Numbered from the stretch's first letter, positions 9,190 through 21,284 are shown. The stretch: 64,000 bases of DNA from Nephrocerus scutellatus (GCA_947095585.1 OX352761.1:19483277-19547276), one strand, 5' to 3'. Numbers and translations: made by a program. Notes: generated by a model not told the origin, from the letters alone.

Positions 9190-10548
9190 GCCTTGGCAGA
9201 TAACTTTTCAGCACTCGTGTGATATATTTTTTGTTTTTGAAAAAAAAACCCAAAAGTTGAGTTCTTATCTGTGCTGGTTGTGTCACTTATTTCTGAATAT
9301 GCAACATTCCATAGAAACTTTTGATTTTTAAAGTATTTTAAAAACACTTAAAATTTTTTATACCCGAACAAAAAATTCTAAAATTCATCCTGGACTTTTG
9401 TGGATCTACTATACTTTATACTACAATTATGAACAAATGTACATGCGCTAATTATTTATATATAAATATATATGTATATTATCTATATTTATCTTTATTA
9501 TGTATCCATAAGCCATTTAAACAAGTTCACCGACCATTATTATCGGTATCGATTAACAAATTAAGCAAAACATACCAAAATTTAAAAAGTTATGTACGAG
9601 TAGCTTAGTGATAACCAGCAAATCAACATCAACAACAAAAATATGGTATTTGGGTCAATTCATTAATAACCAACAAAATTAGCATACAAATTGTTTTGAA
9701 AATTCGTCAGTGTGTCTGATTGGTCAGAAGTTTCGGTATTGGTACCTACCTACTCAACCAGAAGCTGCCCCCCAGCACAGAATAAATTCTTAACTTACAG
9801 GTTGTGGGTAACTAACTGATTTGTATTGTATTTGTGTAGCTTTTGTTCAGCCCATATCTTTAAATTAATATCTAAATAATTGCAGGCAAATACGATTTGC
9901 CGATGGAATGGATGGATAAGAATTTTGATTGTACTCCTAGCATAGCAGCAACTACTCACACAGCATAATTATTCGAATGAGAAAGCCACAAACAGACAAA
10001 GTCAGTCGCTATGAAAGGGCGCAAGAAAAGTGGCAGAAAGAAGATAAAAGAAGAAGAAGCAGAGGAAAAACGGAAAAACGGTCATAATAAATTTCGCTTT
10101 CAGCAGGTTCGCTGTTTGGGCCGCTTGGTTAATATGCGGCGTCATACCAAAATAAAATGATAAACAACAAGCAACAAGTTAGGTCATACGTGATCGGAGA
10201 GCTATAGCAACAATAATAATTGTTATGGTGGTGATGCTGCTGGCAACATTTTGTTGGTTGCTCGCTCTGATCCACACACCTGGAATCTATCATCTACCAT
10301 CTACCACAATACAGAGGCACGTCGGCTTCGACTGCCAAAGCAGCTTAAAACGAGATGGAAACCAAGAGGCGGTAGTGAGACACAGCGTGCGGGAGCGGGA
10401 TCCAACAGCCAGTCTCATGAAGTGGTAGCTTGATCGGATGACGGCAACGGGGAACGCAAACCGAAGCGATAATCATTAAAGCCATCACACATAAAATTTT
10501 TACCGTTATCCAAAAGACCTGCTGACATACTTCCGCGATTAACAACAA
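9190..10548. other. No gene recognised; mainly AT-rich unique DNA
   Basis: Contains low-complexity A/T tracts (9360-9500) and a purine-rich stretch (10010-10080). The open frames at 10225-10433 on the plus strand, one starting with a hydrophobic run, have no supporting codon pattern or homology that I recognise and are not called. Confidence 0.45.
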
Positions 10549-10590
10549 CCAGCCAGCCAGCCAGCCAGCCAGTCAGTCAGCCAGTCAGCC
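10549..10590. repeat. CAGC/CAGT tetranucleotide microsatellite
   Basis: About ten CCAG or TCAG units in tandem (AGCCAGCCAG...AGTCAGTCAG). Not associated with a CTGG-type element head on either strand. Confidence 0.85.
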
Positions 10591-10599
10591 AACTCAGGC

Positions 10600-11400
10600 T
10601 CCCAAACACACGGACATGCATACGAACTCACTCAATACTCTGCTGGAGCTGGATTGTGTGTAGAGTGTGGAGCCCGCAATATTAAAATATTTTAATGGTG
10701 CGCGAGGTTTGTCTATATGTTGGTACACATTGCCTGGCGATATTTTGAATTATTGTAAGGGGAGTAGGCAAACACGATGACGATGGTTCGTTTTGAATGA
10801 CGATTGACGGTGGACTTAGTCAAGAGCAGCTCGATGTCGATGGGGATTTAGAAGAAGCTGAAAGCTAAGGCCGGTTGCTGTGTTCTGCTTGCTGCCCGCT
10901 TGCTCTTGCTTCTGGCATGGCGTTGGTTGGCATATACTGACATCCAGTGTTTGCTGTTGGCACAGATTTTTCTCCGAGTTTGTTTCTTGCTATTGTTGTG
11001 TTTGTTGTTGTAACTTATTTTGTCTCCTCTTCTATTTTTCATGGCTTCAGTGTATCTAATACAGGTAAGTAAATGTGCCCGAATATGTAGCTGGATGGCA
11101 TGGACGGATTTACGAGCATACATATACATAAGAGTAGTGTTGGCCGACAACGGTGTGTAAGGACAGCGGTGTAAAAAAACACATCCAGTAGAATATGACA
11201 CTAACAACAGCACGTAGATTAGATGAATGTTTATATAGTATAGTATATACTATCTGACTGCTATTTACAAAGAGGTAGAATTATAAGATCGGCTTTTGGG
11301 GACGTCGTTCATCATCTCTGACCACGACAGCAAAAAACATCTGCACCGGAGTTCAGACCGGAGCTGAGCTTTTTCTGAATGCATTTGTCCACTGACATCT
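10600..11400. other. Non-repetitive flank upstream of the candidate promoter
   Basis: Less AT-rich than most of the window. No reading frame with a credible protein is seen. A block near 11285-11400 is GC-richer and leads into the TATA box at 11408, so it may be proximal regulatory DNA. Confidence 0.35.
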
Positions 11401-11407
11401 CGTCGCG

Positions 11408-11442
11408 TATAAAAATGTCAGGCGGCACCGATTGTCGACTGA
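11408..11442 (+). promoter_or_regulatory. Candidate TATA-type core promoter
   Basis: TATAAAA at 11408-11414, followed about 30 nt later by CGACTGAGT. An initiator A at about 11438 would put the TATA box at the canonical -30. It lies in a GC-richer block (GGCGGCACCG, GGCCGCGCAG) and is followed by two exon-like segments on the same strand. I see no clear downstream promoter element. Inferred from spacing and context only. Confidence 0.4.
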
Positions 11443-11672
11443 GTAGGTATGCGGCGGTTCCAATTGAGGCCGCGCAGATAGTCAAGCAGACACGTGCAGT
11501 GGTTTCTTTTCACACACACAAACACACACATTAATAGTAACGAAAAAACATTGTGTATTGTAATCTGCGATGACCAAGTATCTAATTACACTCGCATTAA
11601 TCTTGATCGTTTGTTTTTTGTTTTATTGAACAGGAGGAAGACATTAATGGAAACCCCAAGAAGATACGACAG
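11438..11672 (+). CDS. Candidate 5' end of a plus-strand gene: two small exons
   Basis: Model: exon 1 about 11438-11577, with the ATG at 11570; a 56-bp intron 11578-11633; exon 2 11634-11672 (39 bp). The intron starts GTATCT, contains ATTAAT-type branch sequences and a long T-rich tract, and ends GAACAG, which is the minimal intron size typical of flies. Exon 2 ends CAG followed by GTATGT, a consensus donor, so a long intron should follow. Spliced, the start reads MTKRKTLMETPRRYDR and ends in phase 2. If the 56-bp intron is retained, the same ATG instead reads a hydrophobic MTKYLITLALILIVCFLFY and stops. Taken alone, exon 2 is also open as EEDINGNPKKIRQ, so phase is uncertain. I do not recognise the product. 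It may equally be a 5'UTR exon pair. Confidence 0.35.
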
Positions 11673-11719
11673 GTATGTCTATCTACCTGATGTTATGAAT
11701 GCAAGCCTAGCCTAACCCG

Positions 11720-12750
11720 CCAACAAACACGACACTACAGCAGCTTTCATTGACCATTGCTCATTTTTGGTATGCAAATATATATACGCGTACATGTAGA
11801 TACATAGATACATACAAATTGTTTTTGTTTTTGCTATGCACCGTACGCAACGGCTGCACAGCTTTTAGGTCAAAGAACTATAAATTGAGAGCTGAACAAT
11901 TTTTTTTTGAGTATAAAATTGTTGTTGGCTTTTTTTTGGAAATGAACATTTTCTCTCTCTGTCTCGTATCTTCTGCCACCAAACCCATTTTGAGATGCAC
12001 AGAAAAGCATGAACGTGACGTAGATTTCGATTAACAACGGAACTTTTGTTGTTGTTGTTGGAGGTTGAGGTCGTTACTATTTCATTTACATTTACTAATA
12101 CAACCGTACCGGTATGATCGATCGGCATGTGATTCAACGAGTAATTTAGGAATTAGTTTGTAGCAGGAGTGAAATGATGTAGCTTAGTTCTTCTAAGACA
12201 CTAACGTAATAACTCATTATTAGTAAATCTTTTAGGTGAGATTCAAAAATTGCTATCTTTCTATGATTTGTACTGTAACCGAAACAAATGAAGACAAATC
12301 AGAACTTACAAGTTTGTAAAAGGGGATCTTTAGAGTCGGTGTTTTTTTTCGTATAGCATTATATAGCAACTTTCAAAGTTAATTACAAATTCTTCACATT
12401 TAAAACTTTATTTATAACAGAATCAATTTTTTTATATAATTATAATTTAAAATCACGTTAGGAGTTGCTATAATAAAAACTAATTTTGAAATTTCATCTG
12501 CGATGCTACTTTTGCTGTGTTCTGTGTTCTAGTATACAATTAGGTATATGATTTTCAAAGGAAAATCCTAACTACACATGAAAAAAACAAGTTTTGCTGT
12601 GTGTAGCTAGAGGTAGTTGTGTGTAGTTTATTATCAGGTTTTTGCAGTTTATATAAAACTGCAAAACTAAACAATAAATCTTACATTTGACATAAATTGA
12701 AAACGAGTGTTATCATGTCGTGAGATTTACTATTCCTAGGCCCTTTTTCA
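11720..12750. other. Putative intron sequence; no gene seen
   Basis: AT-rich with a GTT run at about 12045-12062. There is a perfect small palindrome at about 12639-12666 (TTTTGCAGTTT / AAACTGCAAAA). No protein-like frame. Confidence 0.4.
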
Positions 12751-12928
12751 ATCCAATATTTATTTGTGTAGACTTACTTATTTGACGCCTTTAATAATTC
12801 ACTTCGCCAGCAAAAGGGTCTTAATATTCAAAGGCTGTGTTTTCCAAATGAGTACTTATTTATTTGGCTAAACTTATTTGACGCCAATAATAATGAATGA
12901 GAAAGTCTCAACAAATAAGTATTGGAAA
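12751..12928. mobile_element. MITE, about 178 bp
   Basis: Left end TCCAATATTTATTTGTGTAG and the reverse complement of the right end TCCAATACTTATTTGTTGAG form imperfect inverted repeats of about 25 bp including AGACTT. An internal block ACTTATTTGACGCC occurs twice in direct orientation. It is non-coding, a non-autonomous DNA element or foldback of unknown family. Confidence 0.55.
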
Positions 12929-13800
12929 GAATGTATATGTTTGTATATTTGTGCTGCAAGGTAGTATCTACCTTTAAAAAGAGGGGTCCAAAGTAGCTGC
13001 AAGGGGATAGAATTAATCGAGAGCATTTGTCCGTCCATAATGAGATATGTACATTAATTATATTGTAGAACTTACAATTAGTCTTTTGTCTATGAATTGA
13101 GTTATTTGCCTTGGACAGAGGCTATTGCATAGGGTTTAATGCTGTCAACAAAAGTTGCATCATAATGTCTTCGATTTTTTTAAAGTAATGTAAATAAATG
13201 GAATAGCCATGTCTCATGTAATTATCCCTCTGTATCCTTAATCTTTTCATTAAATAGGACACTATTCCTCACTGAGTACTTTTTACCGAATTTCTGAACC
13301 TCACTTTTTTAAGAATTAAATTTCTTCTCGATATGTTAGTTGACTTGACATATTGCTGATCTGACATATTAAATAAAGATCACAGAGCATAATGTCAATT
13401 ATTCAAACAAGCCATTTTTTATTCGCTTAAGGTATTAATGACAAATATAAATTGCAGTAAGCATGGTATGGATTATATGTGGAAAACAATTTTAAGGCAA
13501 AAGCTAACAAACTTTTAACTTTTTCGAAAAAAATACAGGATTTAGTTAGTATACCACAAACAATTGAGAAATTGTTTAAAATTGTACATTAAACAAATTT
13601 GCGAAGTTTCGAAAAAATTGTATGTGGCTAGTGCTAGTTTAACTAAAAAATGTTTTGTATGTGTTGGAGTGAGCAAGTAAAAACAGTCTAGGATAATAAT
13701 GTGTGTATAGAAATTGGCTTTGCATCCATATTTTCTATGTACGAGTATCCATGTTTGCAAATTTTGCATCTCTTGTCACAAAAAAGTTTTAAGACTAACT
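12929..13800. other. No gene seen
   Basis: AT-rich sequence without a credible frame or complete repeat. An isolated CTCTCACAATGGAAAAACTTA at about 13804-13824 resembles one terminus of the 2452/15562 MITE family, perhaps a solo end. Confidence 0.4.
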
Positions 13801-13846
13801 TATCTCTCACAATGGAAAAACTTACTACTTTTGACCTATGTCTTAA

Positions 13847-14391
13847 GGGCTATAATGGACTTGAGTTGGATTAATTTAGCTGATGTGAACTACTCATTAA
13901 ATGAAATTCGTATGCTGTGACCATAATGTTATTTTGATAGGTTTCGTTAAATGTTCATTAACTTACGTAAGATTAAGCGAGGTGTCAGTGAAGTGAGACA
14001 TTCGGTGCGGATATTTGACAACTGAGAGAAATTGTGTGAAATGCAAGTAGTTGCTAAAGTTTATTATGGGTAAATTAAAGAATGAGAGAAATTAGCTAAG
14101 CTTATCGTACGGTTTTGTCGTTAGAATAAGCCTACTACAGCCCAATATAGTTGGCCCTTTAAGCTTAATACAGTCTATAGCCGCACAGTGAACCATAAAA
14201 CAAATATTTTACAATCGTTTCAAAATGTTGCTAACCTTTGTGTATTTTGTCATTTGTCTTTTGGGTATGAAAAACAGAGACAGATGCTAATGACGCCAAA
14301 ATTTCATTATAATCATTTGTTGTAATTCGGCAAACATTTCGTTGACTTTTGACACTAGTCCATGCTCCCGAAAGTCTATTATAATCGATCC
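13847..14391. mobile_element. 545-bp MITE flanked by TTAA (piggyBac-like target)
   Basis: The element is bracketed by TTAA at 13843-13846 and 14392-14395. It starts GGGCTATAATGGACTTGAG. The reverse complement of its end starts GGATCGATTATAATAGACTT, giving short inverted termini that share TATAATrGACTT and begin GG. TTAA duplication plus GG-type ends fits a piggyBac-derived non-autonomous element. Internal blocks are shared with 5620-6745. No transposase frame is seen. Confidence 0.65.
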
Positions 14392-14399
14392 TTAATTAA

Positions 14400-15560
14400 T
14401 CTAAGTCGATTTCTTTCAGCACAAGAAGAGCAAAAAGATAAACATTAATCATACCAAGTTGCTCTAAATGTTTTCCCCCTCTTGAGTATTTTATAGACCT
14501 ATCGAGTATTTTTACAATAACGTACACTCGACATAACGTCAAACTGAATGAAAATAATATTCTCCAAATTTTGCAATTTTTTTATTGTTAATAATTTAAT
14601 TTAGCCATCATTTCTTTTAGGTGTGTTTCCAACTGAGTACTATTATTTTTTCCCAAAAAAATTTCATGTCTTTGACACACAGTAGAAACGCTCTTTTTGT
14701 GGAAATCCCAATGAATTTGAAATAAGCTTGTAGGATGTATACTAATTAATTGAAATAAACCGTTTTATTGATATAATTTTCGGTTATGCAGTAACCTAAA
14801 TAAATCGAGTATATTTTTTCATCTTTTTATTCAGAAAACATATTCGATTTATAAATACATATTGACTGTCAGTAGACATTGTGAATTTATGAGTTTGGTT
14901 TGAAACTTAACTAGAAGTTAAGTGATGATTTGATGGCAGGTACCAGCAGAATTACATTATAGAACATTTTCCGTAAAATGTGATATTGCGTATGCTGTGC
15001 TCAATATGCGGCTAGCCTTAACCGGCATAACTTTATGTGATTTTCGTGTAGTATAGTATATAACATATGTCATGAGGATGGCCATGATCGTTTACACACA
15101 ACTTATAGCGTATTTTAAAGAATGACATATTCCCTTTTATTTTTGTCATAAAATAAAGTTTTTACTGAAAAACAAGTATTTTGAAAGGGCTTTAAAAGAG
15201 TGGTTTATTTGTATCAAATGGAAGGTTACAGCGGTACAGGGCAAAAACTTTGCGTTAACAAATTGTTCATATTAAGTCAATTTAGGAAGCATTTTACACA
15301 AAATACTGCTGTCTTTACACGAATGGAATGTTTGAAATAATTATTTTTGGCATTACGTTAAAAAACAAAAAAAAAATGTATGCTGGCTGCTAATGAGAGA
15401 TTAATCATTCGTGTAAATTTGCCATAACATGTTTTCATTGTTTGAATATTTTTTGCCAATTTTACGCCTGTTCTAATAGACGTCACGCGGCATTGTAAAT
15501 TGGGCTTAATACCGAGTAACGAGTAACTAAAACATGTCTCTAAGAAATAGTTTTCTCACT
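14400..15560. other. No gene seen
   Basis: AT-rich non-coding DNA, probably intron or intergenic. I find no clear inverted-repeat element or protein-like frame. Confidence 0.4.
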
Positions 15561-15561
15561 A

Positions 15562-15880
15562 GTGCTCTCACAAGGAAAAACTTAAGACTTAAAACTTACA
15601 GAAATATAAGGATTTTGGTTTTTTACAAAAAAAAATCTGCTCGTTTTGTTGGTAGATCTTAGTTCTTAAGTTTACAAACTTTTGAAGAAATACAGAATGA
15701 AGTTCCCAACATTTCGAAACAGATGTGAAATATTTGTTTTTGTTGTTGTTAAAACTTCAATATAATAACAATGAAGTTTGTCACAATTTAGAGCTTTATT
15801 GTCTTAACTTAAAACTAATGTCTTCATTGTGCGAGCTCTTCTAAGGTTTAAGTTTTAAGTTTTTCATTGTGAAAGAAGGG
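15562..15880. mobile_element. MITE of the GTGCTCTC family, longer copy
   Basis: Starts GTGCTCTCACAAGGAAAAAC followed by CTTAAGACTTAAAACTTA. Its far end, reverse-complemented, reads TTTCACAATGAAAAACTTAA. An internal CATTGTGCGAGCTC near 15825 looks like a second terminus, so two copies may be nested. Same family as 2452-2595. Non-coding. Confidence 0.55.
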
Positions 15881-18288
15881 TAAGGCGGAAATTCCTATTT
15901 GAATATGGTAAGAAGAGGTATTTTATATAATATTTTTGAGACAATAGAATTGTCTTCTAGGCGTACTGCGTTTAAAATAAATATATGTTCTAATATTACA
16001 AAATTGACGTAAAGTTAGTTAGTCACTAACATTAAGTCAATTTAGCCTAGAAGACTTGAGCAGTAGTTTTAATAAATTTCTCTATATAGTATGTATTTAA
16101 AACATTTAGCTTTTTGAATTCAAAGTTAATTAAGTTATTAACAAAAGCGAGTATATGTTTTTTTCCAGTTACTTGGGTATTAATTGTATTACAAATCTCC
16201 AATATTTTTGAGATTTATTATTATTAGCTATCACTGTATTTTCAATGAATACAGTATCACGAGATACCTAAATAGCTGGAATCGACCAATCAAGAAATAA
16301 TGATCTCACCAAACCTTTATTTTCGCACATTATTTTTGGAGCTACAGCCGCAACTGGGACAACAAAATAGAACCAAGAAAAATATTCCTTTTTCGTGTAA
16401 TGACACATGGACGTTATTGAAAATTACATCAAGGAAATTTCTTCATTGTCATTCACAATAATTAAAATCACCCAAGGTTGCATCAACAGAATATATTCAC
16501 AGTTTTCCAATTGAATGTCAAAGTTCTTCAGGTCGTTTTTGGACAGTGTTATCGTTGTTGTTGCCGTTTTTTTTGGAATTATTTATAAAATGTTTTTTGA
16601 TAAAGTTTTTTGTTGTTGTTGTTTTCATTGATAATTCATGAAATACAATTAAGTAAAATGAAGCAGAAACAGAGGAAATGGTTAGCAAGAGGGTTAGACA
16701 GGAAGATATAATTTTGAAAAACGTAAATGTAAAGGAATTTAAATTTTGTTTAATAAAAACTGTTAATAGTAAGTCTACTGTAGGGTAATAAAAAGAAAAT
16801 AAGAAACATAAACAAAGGAGAAAACAAAAATTGCAACGAAAAATTACTGCAGTGCCAAAGAAAGATAAGAAAAAGTAGTTTTTTTTTACAAAAAAAAATT
16901 TTATACTCACAATAAAGCAAATTTTGAAAATATTTATTTATTTTTTGAAAAAATTTAAAATTTTGAAATGGTTTCCGGTTGACTTTTTTTTTGTTTGATT
17001 TTGTCCAAAACAATATAGTAATATTATTTACAATATGTGGATAATTTGGAAAAATAATTTGCTGTTGTAGATGCCGAAACAATTGTTAGAAAAAGAAAAT
17101 ATTTACAAAAGTTTTGGGTTTATTTTTTGTATTGTGGTTGAACGTAAAAAATGCAAAGCATGAATTAACAAAGAATATTTTATTTAAAAAAAAATTTCCT
17201 CAATCTTGTTTATTATTTTTAAGACGTTAGCTTATCATAAAAATTCATATTATTTATTCTCTGTTTGCACTTCACTATAAAATTTTTTTGTTTCAAAATT
17301 TTCGCACTAAAAAAAGAGATTAAGATTTGAAAAGTCGTAAGAACTATTTTTCCCAATTTTATAACTTTTTGTATGCACAGTTGTGTTTGTTGTTGTAAAT
17401 TTTACGTTAGTGTTATTCACGGAAATATCCTGAGCGTCGTATACAGGTACAAGTGTATAGCAAAATATCCAAATTATTGCTGATGATGATAATGATAATG
17501 ATGAACGATGATTGTGACATTTGTTGTCATTGAATTTGTTAATCCAATTTGATTGTTTGATGATTGTAATCCATATGGTTGCGAGGTGATTGTTTTATGA
17601 TTGCTGAAGGTTTCTTCTACTATCCGTTATCGTTATTTTTGTCTGTTTTTGGCATACGCGCACGTCATATAGAAAATCGTTCCAAATATTATAGTTCACG
17701 ACAAACGAAAGATCGGTAAAAAAAAATGCGGAATACGGAAGTAGAAACGTTTCGCATTTATTTTTTATGGTTGACACGAAAAAATGCAATAAAAATAAAG
17801 TAAAATAAAACCTAAAACTCGATCATCGAAGTGTAGCCAAATGTACTACTTATTTACGAATTCACAGAGGACAGAGAATTACTGTACCGCCGCGCTCACA
17901 GTCGAAAATCCACAAAATCAAATCCGAATCCGTCAACGGTAGAAAGCTAACTGTGTAAATGAAATAAAATCCAAAGGCCGATGGATGGATAGATGGACGG
18001 AGACGGACGAACGGACGGACGAATTGCTTGGATGAATGAATGAATGTGTAAAAGAATGGTAAGTTTGATGTTGTTGGTTTGTGTGTTTTGCTGTACCAAA
18101 GCACTGACGACGATACATCGTCCGATCGTACATACCGCTGTAAGATACATCCGACACATGACAATTTGATTTTGGTGTGTGGTACTGCTAGCAACATACT
18201 CGTATAGCAACATGTGCGGCAGTGTGACGCGGCTGGTTACCTACCAATTCTTTTAATTGTTTCTGTGTGTGCGAGACACTATTTCTAG
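15881..18288. other. No gene seen; AT-rich, possible intron
   Basis: Long A/T-rich stretch with GTT/TGT runs (16600-16625) and GAT/AAT runs (17480-17515). The minus-strand open frames at 16518-17082 and 17862-18213 are Phe/Lys/Asn- or Ser/His-rich low-complexity translations and are not credible proteins. A GGAC/GGAT-rich stretch lies at 17980-18045. Confidence 0.45.
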
Positions 18289-18445
18289 GTCCATCGGAAA
18301 AATAGTAAAAGAAAACGAAGAAGAGGCAAACGAGTCAAACACCCAGCGAACCATCATCATCAATGGCAACAGCACCAGCACGAACAGACCATCAACATTC
18401 AGCCATCCGCAACATTTTTGTTCTGCACACAGTCGATGGAGTCAG
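18289..18445 (+). other. Candidate internal exon (157 bp), plus strand
   Basis: Bounded by a pyrimidine-rich tract ending ATTTCTAG and by GTCAG|GTAAAAG. Two frames are open throughout. The frame in phase with the candidate exon at 11634-11672 reads SIGKIVKENEEEANESNTQ and onward to CSAHSRWSQ, ending in phase 0. The other frame is Arg/Lys-rich then His/Gln-rich (KRKRRRGKRVKH, HHHQWQQHQHEQ). No homology is recognised. Since two frames are open, the phase match is weak evidence. Confidence 0.25.
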
Positions 18446-19440
18446 GTAAAAGAACTGAATAATAATACGAGTAATTACAAGCGACTTCTTTGAAATGGTT
18501 GTGTGTTGCGATCGAACTTTAGCGCAGCAAACGGTAGCGCACTCAGGTGTGCTGTCGGGCTGATGTATTATTAGCTGTGGGATTGTCTCGATCAGAGTTT
18601 CGGCGGTATACAAAATGTTTCCTTATAATGAATCACGTTGACGACATAGAAGAAATAGCACGGCACAAAAAACCGAGCCATCCAGACGAATAACATTGCA
18701 GCGCTTGTCATCATTACCGCACTGTGGAACCAAATCGTAATAATTTGCTGCTTTCTTTGTATATGCTGGCTGTACAACGAATTTGGGAAAAACAAAACTA
18801 AATTTGTTCGGTATCCTATTAAAAAGGCGACTTTATAAAGGATACCCATATGTTGGGTCATTTTGTTGGTAGACTTTTTTATCGCGCGAATTTTTGATCG
18901 TGCCGTCACCGCTCACTTATAAGCACATAATTGGGGAGATTTAAAATATTCACGTAGTCTGGATACAACTTTTAAGATAGTGAAAACAGTGATGATGTTA
19001 CTGACTATTGACTGTCAGTTTTATTCAACTCAAAACTGAGATAATGACGGAACGACTGTTGGTTTGACAGTCAGAACTGATGGCTGTCAAATAATTTTGC
19101 TGGTAACTATCAGTCCGATCTATAATATGTACATGCATGTGTATGAAATGACTGCTATACAGTAGGCGCCTTTCTAAGTGAACTAAATAGTAAGGTTTAT
19201 GTTTGAGTACTCTACTGGATTATTTACTGGACATAATTCTAATACAACGCAAGTCTACTGTAGTTGAATTTTTTTTTGCATTGTGAAAAAAATGCTTTTG
19301 TCTAAAGGTACTTTGGGAACATCATTATCAAAGTTTCTTACATACTACGAGTATAAGAATTTTAGAAGAAATAATGTCATTTTTCTAATATATTTTCAAA
19401 AAAAATACTTTGAGATTGTTACCAGCAAGACCACAAGATA
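18446..19440. other. No gene seen
   Basis: Mixed-composition sequence without a supported frame. Several GACTGTCAGTT-like short repeats lie at 19005-19090. Confidence 0.4.
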
Positions 19441-19473
19441 GAGACCAAGACCAAGACCAAGACCAAGACCGAG
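19441..19473. repeat. Hexanucleotide repeat (GACCAA)n
   Basis: About five tandem GACCAA units. An inverted TTGGTCTT follows at about 19490, so the transcript could form a small hairpin. Confidence 0.85.
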
Positions 19474-19547
19474 ATACCATGGTCTTGAATTTGGTCTTCC
19501 GTTTGCTCATCATCAGTTCAAATATAGAAGCATCAACTTCTATCCTA

Positions 19548-20200
19548 GCTTTTTAAATTCTCTATATTAACTTCACGTGCCCTTGGCTGGCTGGCTGGCT
19601 GGCGGTTTTTGAAACTTTGCACACATGTGTATATCCCATGACAACACTTTCTATTAAAATTTGGGGCCCCTCGGGCTCGCGTATGCCATTTATATTAAAT
19701 TATATACCATTCTATTAAAATTTGAGGCCCCTCGGACCACGGGGTCGGGAGACTCCCGTACAAATATTTTACAAAATTGACCCGATTTTCTTCAAATTTT
19801 ATACGCATGTGTATATCCGATGGTCAACACTTTTTGTAAAAATTTGAAAGTGATCGCCCCCCGGGGTCGGGGGGCACCCACACAAATTTTATAAAAAAGT
19901 ACCCGATTTTCTTCAAATTTTATATGCATGTGTATCTCCGATGGATAACAATTTTTGTAAAATTTTGGAAGTGATCGGGCTCAGGGGTGGGGGGGCATCC
20001 ACAAAAATTTTATAAAAAAGTACCCGATTTTCTTCAAATTTTATACGCATGTGTATCTCCGATGGAAACACTTTGTGTAAAAATATTGGAGTGATCAGGA
20101 TAAGGGGGCTCCCAAATTTTTTTAAATCTTACCCGATTTTATTCAAACTTTGCACATTGTGTATCAAGTAGAAAATTTACACGAAATTAATTTTATTGGT
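19548..20200 (+). repeat. Minisatellite element copy 2: CTGG head and about 5 units
   Basis: Head TTTTTAAATTCTCTATATTA..CTTCACGTGCCC then (CTGG)n at about 19585-19601, followed by tandem units. CCCGATTTTCTTCAAATTTTAT starts recur at 19781, 19902, 20023 and 20132 (spacings 121, 121 and 109 bp). Each unit contains GCATGTGTATxTCCGATGG, an AACACTTTTTGTAAAAATTT block and a GGGG-rich stretch. A right-end-like ATTGGTTGTTTTTATT lies at about 20195-20210. Non-coding, same family as 8188 and 61551. Confidence 0.75.
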
Positions 20201-20209
20201 TGTTTTTAT

Positions 20210-21284
20210 TTGCTTTAATCTTTTATAATCTGTCATTACATGAATTCCAAAAGACAGATATAAAGCTCTTATCATAATAATTGTTTTTTTTCCAAAAAAA
20301 AAGTTTCCTTTTTAATGATTTAACGAAGTTTGCCTTATAACTTAATGTCTTTAAGTCTTAAGCCTTTAAAAAAAACGAAATATGAAAAATAAAACTATTG
20401 TCTCATTATTATACTGTTTTTATATATAATTGTATTATTACTTTATTTATTGTTGTTATTATTTCATTGTTGCTATTATTATTATGACTATATTACTATA
20501 TTTTACACGTTAGATCTGAGCGACATTTTATTTAGCAATTAAAAAAACATTGTCTTAAAATTGTATTGATTGAAATAAATTGAAATTGAAAAAATTAAAC
20601 AAATGACAATCAAAAGTTTACAACTAAATTTAGTTGGCAGATGACAGCATACTAAAAATCTGCTACCAATTTATTATCTCCGATCCTCTACTTGATGACA
20701 CTTAAGAGAAACATGAACGGTCAAATATTAAATATAGTTTCTTAAATAATAATTCATTTAATTTTCTTAGTATGACAATTAGAATATATGGTTCGGAAAA
20801 TAAAAACAAAAATCATTTATCGCACTGTAAACACTCGTATATAAAAGCTTGTATTGAAATATATTAAAAGAAATTACCAAAAACCATTGCATACAATTAG
20901 GCTCAGTAATATTGTACTTTATAAAAAAGTTAAATGGAGCGTTTAATATAAGTATTTACCAGAATGTTCTCGCAATTGCTAGATGGTTCAAACGAAACAG
21001 AATAGAATTTTGTATAAATGCAGCAACTTTGTCGCGGTGAGTTGGTTATTATTTGGAAGTGAATCAGACCAATTGAAAAGTTTTTTTTCAAGAGATTTGC
21101 ACCATTATAATGCCTATCAGAGTATCATTATTAGTGTTTATGAAAATTGTTAATTTTTAAGAGTCAAATTGTTTTTGTAAAAACTTTGTTAATATTTTTT
21201 GTGAATAATTTTATAATTGATTGTTTGAATAAATCTACAAATTTGTGTTCTACTTTATTACCATCGAAAGTTTAATTTCATAAC
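20210..21284. other. No gene seen; AT-rich
   Basis: Very AT-rich DNA with ATT/GTT runs (20420-20500). No supported coding frame, RNA gene or complete mobile element. Confidence 0.45.

Noticed and set aside
10225..10433. Plus-strand short ORF with a hydrophobic N-terminus that could look like a signal peptide
   Set aside because: Two overlapping frames of equal length, no conserved motif, no credible promoter or splice sites; likely chance.
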